NCBI RefSeq assembly: GCF_019659805.1
Contig: NZ_JAIFRO010000003.1
Location: 1 to 64,000, forward strand
Direction: 5' to 3'
DNA length: 64,000 bases
DNA from: Bartonella raoultii
GTDB taxonomy: Bacteria; Pseudomonadota; Alphaproteobacteria; Rhizobiales; Rhizobiaceae
The position numbers were made by a program, and so were the translations under genes. Shown piece after piece: positions 14,556 to 25,064 of the stretch; position 1 is the first letter of the stretch; every line of letters starts with the position of its first letter. The notes beneath the pieces are model-generated. The model worked only from the letters and a program-made list of their open reading frames with translations, was not told the DNA's origin and searched no databases.

Positions 14556-15866
14556 ATGACAGAAACTTTAAAAGTTGGCATTGCAGGACTTGGTACAGTA
14601 GGGGCTTCAGTTTTTCGCATTTTACATGATAAAGAAAAGAGCTTAGCGGGCCAATGTGGACGATTGATTAAGGTTGTTGCTGTCAGTGCGCGTGATAAAG
14701 ACCGTAATCGTGGTATAGATCTGAGTGATGTCAAATGGTTTAATTCACCTATAGAGATGGCTGCTTCTGATGAGATTGATGTTTTTGTTGAGCTCATTGG
14801 GGGCGAATTAGATCTTGTGCATACAGCTGTTAAAAAGGCATTGGAAGTAGGACATCACGTAGTTACTGCCAATAAGGCTCTTCTTGCTCGACATGGCGTG
14901 GAACTGGCAATAAATGCAGAAAAAAAAGGTGTTTTTCTTCATTTTGAAGCTGCTGTTGCAGGAGGTGTTCCTGTTATCAAGGCTATGAGAGAATCACTTG
15001 TTAGTAATCATATATCGCGAATATATGGTATTCTTAATGGAACTTGTAATTATATATTAACGCGTATGTTCACAGAAGGTCTCTCATTTAAAGATTGTTT
15101 GGCAGATGCACAAAGGCTTGGCTATGCTGAAGCTGATCCAACTTTTGATATTGGGGGAAATGATACTGCTCATAAATTAGCTTTATTGACAAGTTTGGCA
15201 TTCGGAACAACCGTTTCATTAGATGATATTTATGTCGAAGGAATCAGCAATATTTCGCAGATTGATATCCGTGCAGCCGATGAATTGGGGTATCGGATTA
15301 AGCTTTTAGGGGTTGCGTTAAAAACCAATTCTGGAATCGAACAGCGTGTTCATCCAACAATGGTACCGGCATCATCAATGATTGCACAGATTCATGGCGT
15401 GACAAATGCTCTTTCAATTCAAAGTGACTTATTAGGTGAACTGCTGTTTTCTGGTCCAGGAGCTGGAGGAGAAGCAACAGCATCTGCGGTTATTGGTGAT
15501 TTGGTTGATATAGCTAAAGTACGGTCTCATTTTCAGTATGCACCTGTTTTAGGAAGCCCAGCATTGCAACTTGCTCCTCACAAAAAAGCGCGTATTTCTC
15601 ACCATGCAGGTGGTTACTTTATTCGTTTGAATGTTCATGATCGTGCTGGTGTTTTTGCTGCGGTTGCAAGGCATATGGCCGATAATCATATTTCATTAGA
15701 GTCAATTGTTCAAAAACCTTTTGTAGAAAGTCAGAGTGTAAAAACAATTATTTTAATAACACATGAAACAACAGAAGTGAATGTACAACAAGCATTGATG
15801 GCTATTGAAAAAGATGGGCACCTTGTTGCAAAATCTCAATTTATTCGTATCGAACCTATGGTATAG
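14556..15866 (+). CDS. hom: Homoserine dehydrogenase
   Basis: A 436-residue enzyme that reduces aspartate semialdehyde to homoserine with NAD(P)H, on the route to threonine and methionine. The N-terminal Rossmann fold starts with KVGIAGLGTVGASVF (residues about 6-20). The catalytic domain carries GILNGTCNYILTRMF and LGYAEADPTFDIGGNDTAHK, the family signature. The C-terminal ACT domain (about 350-430: HHAGGYFIRLNVHDRAGVFA) is the usual allosteric site, probably for threonine. It is monofunctional, without fused aspartokinase, and of normal length. glpX follows in the same direction after a 114-bp gap, so co-transcription is possible. Confidence 0.97.
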   Translation: MTETLKVGIAGLGTVGASVFRILHDKEKSLAGQCGRLIKVVAVSARDKDRNRGIDLSDVKWFNSPIEMAASDEIDVFVELIGGELDLVHTAVKKALEVGHHVVTANKALLARHGVELAINAEKKGVFLHFEAAVAGGVPVIKAMRESLVSNHISRIYGILNGTCNYILTRMFTEGLSFKDCLADAQRLGYAEADPTFDIGGNDTAHKLALLTSLAFGTTVSLDDIYVEGISNISQIDIRAADELGYRIKLLGVALKTNSGIEQRVHPTMVPASSMIAQIHGVTNALSIQSDLLGELLFSGPGAGGEATASAVIGDLVDIAKVRSHFQYAPVLGSPALQLAPHKKARISHHAGGYFIRLNVHDRAGVFAAVARHMADNHISLESIVQKPFVESQSVKTIILITHETTEVNVQQALMAIEKDGHLVAKSQFIRIEPMV

Positions 15867-15980
15867 AGTTAATAATAACAAAGAAAAAAATATAAGTTTT
15901 TTCTCTTGTGAAAAGTTTTCATTTTTGCCAAAAATTCTTTTTTAAATGTTTTTAGTGCTTCATTTGGTAGGATTTTTCGT

Positions 15981-16967
15981 ATGTCCATAACTCACAAAAC
16001 TTTAAATGTACTTGATCGTATTCTAACTCTTGAATTGGTACGTGTAACCGAACGTGCTGCTGTTGCAGCTGCACGTTGGCGTGGACGTGGTGATGAAAAA
16101 GCTGCTGATCAAGCTGCTGTAGATGCAATGCGTCAAGAACTTAATCGTTTGCCTATTGATGGTACAGTGGTAATTGGTGAAGGTGAACGTGATAAAGCTC
16201 CTATGCTTTATATTGGAGAAAAAGTAGGTCTTCAAAATGGAATGGCGATTGATATTGCTCTTGATCCGCTTGAAGGGACGACAATTTGTGCTAAAAATCT
16301 TGCCAATTCTTTAGCTGTCGTTGCTTTTGCAGAAAAGGGTAATCTCCTTTATGCTCCTGATGTTTATATGAAAAAAATTGCTATTGGTCCTGGTTATCCA
16401 AAGGGAGTAGTTGATATAGATGCTTGTCCTGCTGATAATATTCATGCTCTTGCAAAGGCTAAAGGAGTAGCTGTTAATCAAGTGACAGTTTGTATTATGG
16501 ATAGACCTCGCCATACAAAACTAATTAATGAAGTAAGAGCAACAGGTGCATCAATTCGCTTAATTGGCGATGGAGATGTCGCGGCTGTTATTGATACAAC
16601 AGATCCAGAGGAAACAGGTATTGATATTTACATGGGTATTGGTGGAGCTCCAGAAGGAGTGTTAGCTGCTGCTGCTTTACGCTGTATTGGTGGGCAAATG
16701 CAAGGACGTTTACAGCTTGATACAGAAGAAAAAATTATACGTGCTGCAAAAATGGGAATCGACAATCCCAATAAAGCTTATACAATGGAAGAAATGGCAA
16801 AGGGTGATGTTTTATTTTCTGCAACAGGTGTAACGGATGGCAATATGCTTTCTGGTGTTAAATTTACTTCTCGTTATATTCAAACAGAAACTCTTGTAAT
16901 GCGCTCACATACCGGTACAATCCGTAATATTAAAGCACAACATAGAGATTATTCAAAATTTGATTAA
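15981..16967 (+). CDS. glpX: Fructose-1,6-bisphosphatase class II
   Basis: A 328-residue GlpX-type phosphatase converting fructose-1,6-bisphosphate to fructose-6-phosphate in gluconeogenesis. Signature segments are VVIGEGERDKAPMLYIGEKV (metal-binding Glu/Asp), IALDPLEGTTICAKN (the DPLEGT metal site) and MGIGGAPEGVLAAAALRCIG. Length is normal and no residue appears missing. It is in the usual alphaproteobacterial place, downstream of hom. A hairpin after the gene separates it from the convergent ilvE. Confidence 0.97.
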   Translation: MSITHKTLNVLDRILTLELVRVTERAAVAAARWRGRGDEKAADQAAVDAMRQELNRLPIDGTVVIGEGERDKAPMLYIGEKVGLQNGMAIDIALDPLEGTTICAKNLANSLAVVAFAEKGNLLYAPDVYMKKIAIGPGYPKGVVDIDACPADNIHALAKAKGVAVNQVTVCIMDRPRHTKLINEVRATGASIRLIGDGDVAAVIDTTDPEETGIDIYMGIGGAPEGVLAAAALRCIGGQMQGRLQLDTEEKIIRAAKMGIDNPNKAYTMEEMAKGDVLFSATGVTDGNMLSGVKFTSRYIQTETLVMRSHTGTIRNIKAQHRDYSKFD

Positions 16968-17020
16968 TGCCGTTTTTTCTCGTGCTATGAAAAATAGAAA
17001 AATGTGTTGTTAAAAACTAT

Positions 17021-17058
17021 GCTTCCATGAAAGACTTAAGAGATATATTCATGGAAGC
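17021..17058. terminator. Bidirectional terminator between glpX and ilvE
   Basis: GCTTCCATGAA (17021-17031) pairs perfectly with TTCATGGAAGC (17048-17058), 11-bp stem with a 16-base loop, followed by TTTTATAC on the plus strand. It lies between convergent genes. Confidence 0.65.
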
Positions 17059-17098
17059 TTTTATACTTTATCACTGTACTTAGAGATATTTCTTCTTA

Positions 17099-18205
17099 TT
17101 ATGAAATCTCAACAGAATGCACCCAGCCATTTTTATCTTCTCGATCCCCTTTTTGAAGATCAACGAGTTGTGTGCGAAGCTGTTTTGTCACTTCCCCAAT
17201 CATTTCATTTCCAATAACAATTTCACCACCTTGATATTTAAAACAACCGATTGATGTAACAACAGCTGCTGTACCACAAGCAAAGGCTTCTTTGAGATAA
17301 CCATTTTCTGTATCTTCTTTGAGAGATTCAAAAGAATAAGGCCGTTCTTCTATTGTCAATCCCATTTGTTTTGCCAACTGTAAAATTGAATGACGTGTTA
17401 TTCCTGGAAGGATAGAACCATTAAGGGCGGGTGTTACAAGTGTATTATCTGCCATAATAAAGCAAACATTCATACCACCAAGTTCTTCTATCCATTTATG
17501 TTCAATCATATCAAGGAAGAGCACTTGGCTGCAGTTGTTTTCAGTTGCAATTTTTTGTGCAAGTAAACTGGCTGCATAGTTACCGCCACATTTAGCGGCA
17601 CCTGTTCCTCTTGGACCAGCACGGCTATAATCTTTTTCAATCCATACGTTGACAGCTTTTTCTTCTCCTTTAAAATAGGATTCAACAGGAGATGCTATGA
17701 TACAGAAAATATATTTTTTAGAAGGGCGAACTCCTAAAAAGTTTTCATTGCCAAACATGAATGGACGTATGTAAAGGCTAGCATTGGGATGTCCAGAAAC
17801 CCATTTGTGGTCAATTTTTACCAATTGGTGAACAGCGTCTAAAAAAATATCCTTTGGTAATTCAGGCATAGCAAGTCGTTGCGCAGATTCTATAAAACGT
17901 TGTGCATTGGCATCAGGGCGAAATAATAAAATACGCCCATCTTTTGCACGATATGCTTTTAATCCTTCAAAAATTTCTTGTGCATAATGCAGAACGGAAC
18001 TTGCTGGATTAATTTCTAAAGATTTGTATTGAGAGATGGTAGCGTTATGCCAACCTTTATCTTGAGTCCATTGGATAATTCCCATGTGATCTGTAAAAAA
18101 TTCACCAAAGCCAGGACTTTTGAGTATTTCTTCACGATTTTCATCGGACAGAGGAGATGGATGTTTTTCTATTTTAAAGGGAAGTGGTGTTGTGAAAGAT
18201 TTCAT
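17099..18205 (-). CDS. ilvE: Branched-chain amino acid aminotransferase
   Basis: A 368-residue PLP enzyme of fold type IV that transfers amino groups between glutamate and the keto acids of leucine, isoleucine and valine. The PLP lysine lies in GTGAAKCGGNYAASLLAQK, and EELGGMNVCFIM and GSILPGITRHSILQLA bind cofactor phosphate and substrate. ALHYAQEIFEGLKAYR-like sequence near residue 75 is the usual family block. The length fits the longer, eukaryotic-like BCAT subgroup. It stands alone, convergent with glpX. Nothing suggests attenuation in the upstream region. Confidence 0.95.
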   Translation of the reverse strand: MKSFTTPLPFKIEKHPSPLSDENREEILKSPGFGEFFTDHMGIIQWTQDKGWHNATISQYKSLEINPASSVLHYAQEIFEGLKAYRAKDGRILLFRPDANAQRFIESAQRLAMPELPKDIFLDAVHQLVKIDHKWVSGHPNASLYIRPFMFGNENFLGVRPSKKYIFCIIASPVESYFKGEEKAVNVWIEKDYSRAGPRGTGAAKCGGNYAASLLAQKIATENNCSQVLFLDMIEHKWIEELGGMNVCFIMADNTLVTPALNGSILPGITRHSILQLAKQMGLTIEERPYSFESLKEDTENGYLKEAFACGTAAVVTSIGCFKYQGGEIVIGNEMIGEVTKQLRTQLVDLQKGDREDKNGWVHSVEIS

Positions 18206-18504
18206 AAAAAGGACCTTTGAGGATAAGCTTGAATATTATGGATTTTATTTATAATCAAAAGAAATGCTATATTTTTATTATAACTTTATTATTAGCAAAT
18301 CCTTCATGTCAATGTTTTATTATAGATTATAGAAAACATTGAAAGATATTTGTTTCTATTTTCATAATCTTTTTCTCAATTTTATCAAATAATCTGGAAC
18401 CTTTATAAATATTTATCGTTTTCTGGAATAAGTGCCTAAACCATTTTGTATATGCATATCTTTTAATAACATAAAGGTAGGGGAATTGAGAAAAGGAATT
18501 CATT

Positions 18505-18837
18505 ATGATTGATAGAAATTACCAAACATATGAGGAACGTATGGCTGCAGAAAAGATCGATCGAGAACGACGTTATTCGATTGGTAAAGGTCTTTTTACT
18601 ATTATCCTTGCACTCATTATTCTCTGGTTTATTTTTGGCTTTTTGGGATCTTTTTTTACGAAGTCTTCGGAACATACATCTCATTATAATAAAACAGAAT
18701 CAAATCAAACCATAACAGATCCGAAAAAAGGTTTACATTCAACACCTTCACTACCTTATACTTATAAAGATACAACATCAACGTTACCCTATAAGTATAA
18801 TCCTTCAGATAAAATCCCCTCTTCAGAAAGAAATTAA
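18505..18837 (+). CDS. Small hypothetical membrane protein
   Basis: A 110-residue protein that I do not recognise. A charged N-terminus (residues 1-25, YEERMAAEKIDRERRYS) is followed by one transmembrane helix at about 29-51 (LFTIILALIILWFIFGFLGS). The remaining 58 residues are polar, rich in Ser, Thr, Tyr and Pro with two YTYKDT/LPYKYN-like motifs, and probably periplasmic and disordered. AAGGA lies at the right distance before the ATG, which supports translation. It is transcribed alone between divergent ilvE and the convergent SPOR gene. Confidence 0.6.
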   Translation: MIDRNYQTYEERMAAEKIDRERRYSIGKGLFTIILALIILWFIFGFLGSFFTKSSEHTSHYNKTESNQTITDPKKGLHSTPSLPYTYKDTTSTLPYKYNPSDKIPSSERN

Positions 18838-18932
18838 GAAGTAACATCATTTTAAATTTATGCACTTTAAATAATTTGAAATAATTTTAATTGCTAAAGT
18901 TTATAGATTAGCTCATCTATCTGTTTAAATTG

Positions 18933-18967
18933 AATAATGCAACGGTTTTGAAAACCGTTGCATTATT
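18933..18967. terminator. Strong bidirectional hairpin terminator
   Basis: Two perfect 17-base arms, AATAATGCAACGGTTTT (18933-18949) and AAAACCGTTGCATTATT (18951-18967), surround a single G. It ends four bases before the SPOR gene stop and lies about 100 bases after the small membrane protein gene. Confidence 0.8.
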
Positions 18968-18970
18968 TAT

Positions 18971-21418
18971 TTAACGTGTTATGAAACAGCTCCCCCCAGA
19001 GCTTTTGATATCCTGACAAAGTATTATGGCTTCGTTGCGGTTTTGTGTTTGAATACGCACACGGTAATAGGTTCCCTTGCCAGCTATAAAAGCAGACTGA
19101 ATGTTTACAGGGCGCGTACCAATAAGAAATCCAAATCTAGACTTCATATGTTTCAAAGTATCTGTAGCGAGCGCATGTGTTGGTTGTGATGCCAGCTGTA
19201 CATAATAATATTCTGAATTTTGTACGCTTGTTTCGCTGCTTTGTGGAAGTGAGCGTGTATCAACATGTGTTTGTAGCTCTGAATTCTTTTTTGCATAGGA
19301 TGGAACAGGTATAAATGAAAGCTTTGTTTTTTCCTCAATATCAGAATTAGAAGTATTTTCAGCGATTATTTTATCAATATTATTCGTAATATTGTCTTCA
19401 GTTTTACTATTATTTTTATCAGAAGACTGAGAAGAAATTGAAGAAGAATTTTGAGTTTGACCTCTACTTGCTTGATCAACTATTTCTTCAGGTTCATTAG
19501 TAGGTTTTCTTTCTGTATGATGCGGAGAGAGTACAATCGTACCATCTTGGTTTACAACGACGGTCTGTACTTCCTGTGTTGGAATAGTGTGATTGATAGC
19601 TTCTGTTACCGCATGTTCAACATCAGATTCATCAAGGGAAGAGGAGGAAATTCTTGTTGATCCCTGCTGATCTAATGTTTCTAAATCTTCTGGTTGTTCA
19701 GAGTTATCGATAAGAGATTGTTGTGTATTATCTTGTTTTTCATTTTGTTCAATTTCTTGATTATAAATATCTAAATTACTTGTAATATCATTTTCGGCTT
19801 CAGTTTTCTCTTGTTTAAATTTAAAAGGTGTATTGTCAGCGTGGATAATGAGCGTATCTCCATTTTTTTGTGATGACATAAAAAAATGAGAATACCCAAC
19901 AAAACCAATAGCTATTAAGATAAGAAAAACGACGATTTTAGCGAAAAAACTACCAAAAATAAAATTTTTTAAGTTCGATATGACTGATGAATGAGAAGGT
20001 ATTTTTTCTGTGGTTCTGTATGGCGAATTTTCAGTAAAAGAAGAGGTATCATATTCCATATTAGCAGAGGGAGAATAGTTAGCACTCTGCTCGTGGGAAT
20101 TTATATAGACTTCGTCTTTTGGGGAATGTGTAGTTTGATGAAAGATTTCATTGAAAGTTTCATTATGCTGGTGTTGCTGCGAAAAACTTTCCATGTGAGT
20201 ACTCCCTACATTGAGTACATCTGCAAATTCTTCTTTTAAACCATCCGTTGATACAGCATATTCGGGAGCTTCATACGGGATTTCTGGAACCATGATTGGT
20301 CCTGTTTTTTCTACCGTTTCTTCCGCAAATTGATAAGTATCAATATTGGGAGGAGAAGAATCTCTTTGGGTATAATTATGGGAAACAGAATGCTTCTCTT
20401 GTCCTGTATGTAGAGGCTCTGATGCGGAGGGCTTCTTATTTAAATTATGTTGATTAGAGGCAACTTCTTTATGATATTTTGCAGCATATTTTTTTTCTTC
20501 TAAAGTGTTTTTTTCATAAAACTGAGGATAATCAGTCGTATAGCTTTCATGTGCAAAGTTTGCTAAATCAGATGTTTTATTAGCTTGCGTTGAATCTAAA
20601 GATGAAGGAAAGGTACTTGTTGTTTCATTTTCTGTTGTACTTTTTTCCTTTGAAGCAGGATGAGAAGATGAAAAAAAAGTCTCTGTTTCCGTAGAAGGAT
20701 TTGAGATATCACTATAATATTCTTCAATCCAATTTTCTTGATCAGCGGAAACTTTATAAGGATGATTTATGGGAGACTCATAGGTATTTTGATTCCGATC
20801 ATGATTTTGTTGCCTATCTGGAGTATGCGATTTGTGGGTGGCTGTTTGTGAAAAATAGTTATTTTTTTCAGTAGCTTCTGTTTGTAATTTATCGTTGATT
20901 TGTCTATCAGATTCATCAAAAAAGAAATTTTCTAACTGTGGATTAAAATCACTTTTTTCAAAAAAGGAATCAGGATTATTCGTTGTTGCCTTTTGTGCTG
21001 TTTGACGTTTTTGAATAGGGAGTGGAGAGAGCGCATCTAAAATTTGCTCTTCATCGTGCGCGATAAGTGCAGAAGTATCCTCTTCAGATAAAACATTATT
21101 TTGTTCTGAAGGATCAAAAATAGTAGTTGGCGTGGCATCTGCAGTTTGTACGCCGCTGGTTACGCGTAAGTCTTCTTGTTTTTTTTGAGCATCACTTGAT
21201 GTGTTATTTGTTAAATTATTTTCAAACTCTGCTTCTAAAAAGGATAAATCAAAATCATCGTCATGAAATGAAGGCTTAGAAGATTGAGATATTGATTGAT
21301 CATTTTGTTTTTTGCTTTGTATGTTTGGATTAAAAATTTGCCTAAGTCTCGCCAAGGGATCATGGTGCTCATGATCTTGTTTTGTTTCGTGCGGATTTTT
21401 GCGATCGTTATCGCTCAT
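18971..21418 (-). CDS. SPOR-domain cell-division/envelope protein with long disordered cytoplasmic region
   Basis: An 815-residue membrane protein. Residues 1 to about 485 are acidic, Ser/Thr/Gln/His-rich and low in hydrophobic residues, so probably disordered. One transmembrane helix follows (IVVFLILIAIGFVGYSHFF, about 490-512), then a polar periplasmic linker and a C-terminal SPOR domain (last 75 residues; YYYVQLASQPTHALATDTLK and AGKGTYYRVRIQTQNRNEA), which binds denuded glycan at division sites. ATG 21418 is preferred to an upstream in-frame start because the AGAGAAG before it suits a ribosome binding site. It ends the dgt-argS-SPOR operon, a conserved Rhizobiales arrangement. The extent of disorder is an inference from composition. 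Confidence 0.85.
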   Translation of the reverse strand: MSDNDRKNPHETKQDHEHHDPLARLRQIFNPNIQSKKQNDQSISQSSKPSFHDDDFDLSFLEAEFENNLTNNTSSDAQKKQEDLRVTSGVQTADATPTTIFDPSEQNNVLSEEDTSALIAHDEEQILDALSPLPIQKRQTAQKATTNNPDSFFEKSDFNPQLENFFFDESDRQINDKLQTEATEKNNYFSQTATHKSHTPDRQQNHDRNQNTYESPINHPYKVSADQENWIEEYYSDISNPSTETETFFSSSHPASKEKSTTENETTSTFPSSLDSTQANKTSDLANFAHESYTTDYPQFYEKNTLEEKKYAAKYHKEVASNQHNLNKKPSASEPLHTGQEKHSVSHNYTQRDSSPPNIDTYQFAEETVEKTGPIMVPEIPYEAPEYAVSTDGLKEEFADVLNVGSTHMESFSQQHQHNETFNEIFHQTTHSPKDEVYINSHEQSANYSPSANMEYDTSSFTENSPYRTTEKIPSHSSVISNLKNFIFGSFFAKIVVFLILIAIGFVGYSHFFMSSQKNGDTLIIHADNTPFKFKQEKTEAENDITSNLDIYNQEIEQNEKQDNTQQSLIDNSEQPEDLETLDQQGSTRISSSSLDESDVEHAVTEAINHTIPTQEVQTVVVNQDGTIVLSPHHTERKPTNEPEEIVDQASRGQTQNSSSISSQSSDKNNSKTEDNITNNIDKIIAENTSNSDIEEKTKLSFIPVPSYAKKNSELQTHVDTRSLPQSSETSVQNSEYYYVQLASQPTHALATDTLKHMKSRFGFLIGTRPVNIQSAFIAGKGTYYRVRIQTQNRNEAIILCQDIKSSGGSCFITR

Positions 21419-21576
21419 AGCTTCTCTCACATGATGGTTTGCATCTAGGTGCAATATAATAAATGGTTAAATTTGATTTTTTATAATTTAAGATTACAAA
21501 TTTTCCCCCTCCTATAACAGGATATACAAAAAAGTTTATCAATAAAGTACTTATTTTACGTATTTATAGAATTTTT

Positions 21577-23334
21577 TCAACGCATTTCTATTGGCGCTTC
21601 AACTCCAATAATTGTAAGCCCTGATGATAAAATATTTATAATAGCCTGTATGAGTCCTAATCTAGCAAAAGAAAGATCCTTATCATCAGGTTGAATAAAG
21701 CGTAAATGGAGATTATCATTTCCTTTATTCCAATGGCTATGAAAGTTGGAAGCAAGGTCATAAAGATAAAAAGCTAATCGATGTGGTTCTTTATGAACGA
21801 CAGCTTGTTCAATAATACGTGGATATTCGGAAAGTTTGCGTATTAAGAATATTTCATGATCGTCTGTTAGACGGTTAAGGTGCGCAATCATTGCATCATT
21901 TGAAAGATTTTTGATATACAGACTTTCTTGCGCTTGTCGAAAAACAGAGTGACAACGTGCATGTGCATATTGGACATAAAAGATAGGATTATCCTTTGAT
22001 TGTTCTGTTACTTTTGCAAAATCAAAATCAAGAGGTGCTTCACATTTACGGTATAACATCATAAAACGCACTGGATCACGGCCGACTTCTTCTACAACAT
22101 CTCGTAAAGTGACAAATGATCCTGCTCTTTTTGACATACGTACAGGTTGTCCATCGCGAAAGAGCTTTACCAATTGACATAAAAAAACGCTCAATTTGGC
22201 TTTATCACCAGAAACTGCTTTTGCCATTGCTTCTAACCGCTTTACATAACCTGCATGATCCGCACCTAAAATATAAATCATTTCATCAAAATGACGATTA
22301 AATTTATCACGAAAATATGCGACATCAGCGGCAAAATAAGTGTACGAGCCATCAGATTTAACCAAAACACGGTCTTGATCATCTCCAACATCTGTAGAAC
22401 GAAATAAAGTTTGTTCACTAGGCTCCCAATCTTCTATGTCTTTTCCCTTTGGGGGAGGAAGTTTTCCTTTATAGATATAACCATTTAACGTGAGATCATT
22501 GATTGTATTACGAATAGCGCGCGCATTATCTGCATAAAGCATTCGTTCAGAGAAAAAGATATCATGATAAATATTAAGAGTAGCCAAATCTTCTTTAATC
22601 ATTGCCATCATGGCACAAATTGCGTGTTCTTTCACTATAGATAAAGCCTCTTCTTTATCCATAGTGAGTAATTGGTCATCAAATTTTTGGGCAAGTGATT
22701 GTCCCAAAGGGATCAGATATTCACCAGGATAGAGCCCTTCTGGAATTTCATTGATGTTTTCTCCAAGAGCTTCACGATAACGTAAAAGGACAGAGTGTGC
22801 GAGCACTTCAATTTGTTTACCAGCATCATTAATGTAATATTCTTTTGTAATGTTATAACCAACAAATTGTAGTAAATTGGAAAGAACATCTCCAACAACA
22901 GCACCTCGACAATGTCCTACATGCATTGGTCCTGTAGGGTTTGCTGATACATACTCAACATTGATGCGTTTTCCTTGTCCTATGGGAACACGACCGTAAG
23001 ATGTTCCTGTTTCAAGTATAGATTTTATTATATCTTGCCAAAAAGATTTGGTAAGTTTGATGTTGATAAATCCAGGGCCGGCAACATTAATACTTTCAAT
23101 AGAGGAAATATTTTTGAGCAGTTCGATAATTTTTTCTGCAAGTATACGTGGACTAAGCCCGATAGACTTTGCAAGAACCATAGCAGCATTGGTTGATACA
23201 TGGCCATGTGAAGAATCGCGCGGAGGATCGACAGTGATTTTTGATAAATCTAGCTCTTCTCCATTTTTTCCTTTTATATCAGATAATTCAATTGAATCTT
23301 TTATTTTTTTTTCAATCTTTTTAAAGACATTCAT
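21577..23334 (-). CDS. argS: Arginyl-tRNA synthetase
   Basis: A 585-residue class I aminoacyl-tRNA synthetase. The N-terminal additional domain is followed by the HIGH signature variant in [19 protein letters not shown] (near residue 130-148) and the second ATP-binding motif in [19 protein letters not shown], a KMSK-type loop. The C-terminal DALR anticodon-binding domain starts near residue 455 ([16 protein letters not shown]). Length is standard. It lies 30 bp after dgt on the same strand and is probably co-transcribed. Confidence 0.97.
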   Translation of the reverse strand: MNVFKKIEKKIKDSIELSDIKGKNGEELDLSKITVDPPRDSSHGHVSTNAAMVLAKSIGLSPRILAEKIIELLKNISSIESINVAGPGFINIKLTKSFWQDIIKSILETGTSYGRVPIGQGKRINVEYVSANPTGPMHVGHCRGAVVGDVLSNLLQFVGYNITKEYYINDAGKQIEVLAHSVLLRYREALGENINEIPEGLYPGEYLIPLGQSLAQKFDDQLLTMDKEEALSIVKEHAICAMMAMIKEDLATLNIYHDIFFSERMLYADNARAIRNTINDLTLNGYIYKGKLPPPKGKDIEDWEPSEQTLFRSTDVGDDQDRVLVKSDGSYTYFAADVAYFRDKFNRHFDEMIYILGADHAGYVKRLEAMAKAVSGDKAKLSVFLCQLVKLFRDGQPVRMSKRAGSFVTLRDVVEEVGRDPVRFMMLYRKCEAPLDFDFAKVTEQSKDNPIFYVQYAHARCHSVFRQAQESLYIKNLSNDAMIAHLNRLTDDHEIFLIRKLSEYPRIIEQAVVHKEPHRLAFYLYDLASNFHSHWNKGNDNLHLRFIQPDDKDLSFARLGLIQAIINILSSGLTIIGVEAPIEMR

Positions 23335-23364
23335 ATTTATTTTCCATTACGTATTCAAAAACAA

Positions 23365-24567
23365 TTAAATGAAATTATCTGTGTGGTCAAATAAACGTTG
23401 ATATTCACGGAGAGCATAGTGATCGGTCATACCCGATAAAAAATCAGCAATGAGACGTGCTAACTCTTGATGTGTTCGGTGTGCTATTTTGTTGTGCCAA
23501 CTTTCAGGCATTTTATTTGGATTATTATAATAACAGTCAAATAATTTTTGTACAATGCATTTTGCTGTATTACGGCGATTGAGAATTTGATCATGGTAAT
23601 AAAGATTTTTATATAGAAAGTCTTTTAGTTCTTTTTCGTGGAGGGTCATTGTAGGGGAAAAGGTGATGATGGTTTGTTTTGCTTGGTAAATATCGTTTAT
23701 ACTTGTTGGTTTGAGTTGTGCCAAGTTTTTTTGTGACTGTTCGATCACATCATTCACCATTGTTGTGATTTGTCTGCGTACCAGCTCGTAGCCAAGCCGA
23801 TTTTGGTCGAGATGTGGATGCTCCTTTTGTATTTCTTTTAATAATGTTGCAGTCAGAGACACTTCTTGAAACTGATCAAGTGTCAAAAAATGCGCATGTA
23901 ATCCATCATCAATATCATGTGCATTATAAGCAATATCATCAGCAATAGCGGCGCATTGTGCTTCTAATCCAGCAAAGCAATCGAGTTGAAGATCCTGCTT
24001 TGTATTATATTGTAAAATATCGATAGGAATATCTTTATTATTTGTGTAAGGACCTAAAAGGGGGCCGTTATGTTTCACAAGTCCTTCGAGTGTCTCCCAT
24101 GTAAGGTTTAGTCCATCAAAATTTGCATAGCGCTGTTCTAGATGCGTAACAATGCGTAGTGCTTGTACGTTATGATCAAAACCGCCATAATGGGCCATTG
24201 CTTCATTAAGGGCTTCTTCTCCTGCATGGCCAAAAGGTGTATGACCAAAATCATGCACAAGGGCAATGGCTTCAGCAAGATCTTCGTCTAGGCAGAGCGT
24301 ACGGGCTAATGTTCGTGCAATCTGAGAAACTTCTATCGAATGAGTCAATCGTGTACGGTAATGATCATTTTCATCTGCAATAAAAACTTGGGTTTTATGT
24401 TTAAGGCGTCGAAATGCATTAGAATGGATAATACGGTCTCTATCTCGTTGGAAAGGTGAGCGTGTGATGTTGATAGGTTCATAGAATAATCTACCACGGC
24501 TAGTTTGCGGGTTACTACTATAGATTGCTCGAGATTGGTAATTGAAGTTGATATTGCTTATATCCAT
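23365..24567 (-). CDS. dgt: dGTPase-like HD-domain triphosphohydrolase
   Basis: A 400-residue HD-superfamily enzyme that removes triphosphate from dNTPs, chiefly dGTP. The metal site residues are visible: H in [21 protein letters not shown] in [20 protein letters not shown], and a distal aspartate in [19 protein letters not shown]. The sequence [20 protein letters not shown] near residue 42 is typical of the alphaproteobacterial subgroup. It heads the dgt-argS-SPOR operon and is divergent from erpA, sharing a 112-bp promoter region. Confidence 0.95.
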   Translation of the reverse strand: MDISNINFNYQSRAIYSSNPQTSRGRLFYEPINITRSPFQRDRDRIIHSNAFRRLKHKTQVFIADENDHYRTRLTHSIEVSQIARTLARTLCLDEDLAEAIALVHDFGHTPFGHAGEEALNEAMAHYGGFDHNVQALRIVTHLEQRYANFDGLNLTWETLEGLVKHNGPLLGPYTNNKDIPIDILQYNTKQDLQLDCFAGLEAQCAAIADDIAYNAHDIDDGLHAHFLTLDQFQEVSLTATLLKEIQKEHPHLDQNRLGYELVRRQITTMVNDVIEQSQKNLAQLKPTSINDIYQAKQTIITFSPTMTLHEKELKDFLYKNLYYHDQILNRRNTAKCIVQKLFDCYYNNPNKMPESWHNKIAHRTHQELARLIADFLSGMTDHYALREYQRLFDHTDNFI

Positions 24568-24679
24568 TGCAAGCGGTCCATTCTCATCCTAAAGTTAGAT
24601 TGCCGTATGATTATAAACTTCTCTTTGATTTTTTATTTTAAATACTCTTTCTTGATGGTTAAATGCAAGGATATATAAA

Positions 24680-25003
24680 ATGTGTGTAAATATTTCAGAT
24701 GTTGCTGCTAAGCGGATTGCGCAGATACTTTTAAATGAACCTGATAAAATAGGATTACGTATTTCTGTAGAAGGTGGTGGATGTTCAGGTTTTTCTTATA
24801 AATATGATTTGGTTTCTGAAACGTGTGAAGATGATCTCGTTCTTCAAAAAGATGGAGCAACTGTTTTGATTGATTCACTATCACTTCCCTTCATGAAAGG
24901 GGCTGAAATCGATTTTGTGGATGATCTTATGGGGCAATCTTTCCAAATTCATAATCCCAATGCTGTTTCAGCATGTGGGTGTGGTGTGAGTTTTTCAATT
25001 TAG
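24680..25003 (+). CDS. erpA: Iron-sulphur cluster insertion protein ErpA/IscA family
   Basis: A 107-residue A-type carrier that delivers Fe-S clusters to apoproteins. The three cluster-ligand cysteines are C35 (GGGCSGFSY), C99 and C101 (SACGCGVSF). The preceding block KIGLRISVEGGGCSG and the tail FQIHNPNAVSACGCG are family-typical. Length is normal. GCAAGGA lies eight bases before the ATG. It is divergent from dgt, as in other Rhizobiales. Confidence 0.93.
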   Translation: MCVNISDVAAKRIAQILLNEPDKIGLRISVEGGGCSGFSYKYDLVSETCEDDLVLQKDGATVLIDSLSLPFMKGAEIDFVDDLMGQSFQIHNPNAVSACGCGVSFSI

Positions 25004-25064
25004 AATGGTGACTTTAGTGATATTGTTTATTGCAAAAAATATGACTTTGATCAACAATAGGGGA

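Noticed and set aside
16023-16514. Minus-strand frames opposite glpX
   Set aside because: Rich in Asn, Ser and Ile from antisense codon bias; glpX is fully convincing on the other strand.
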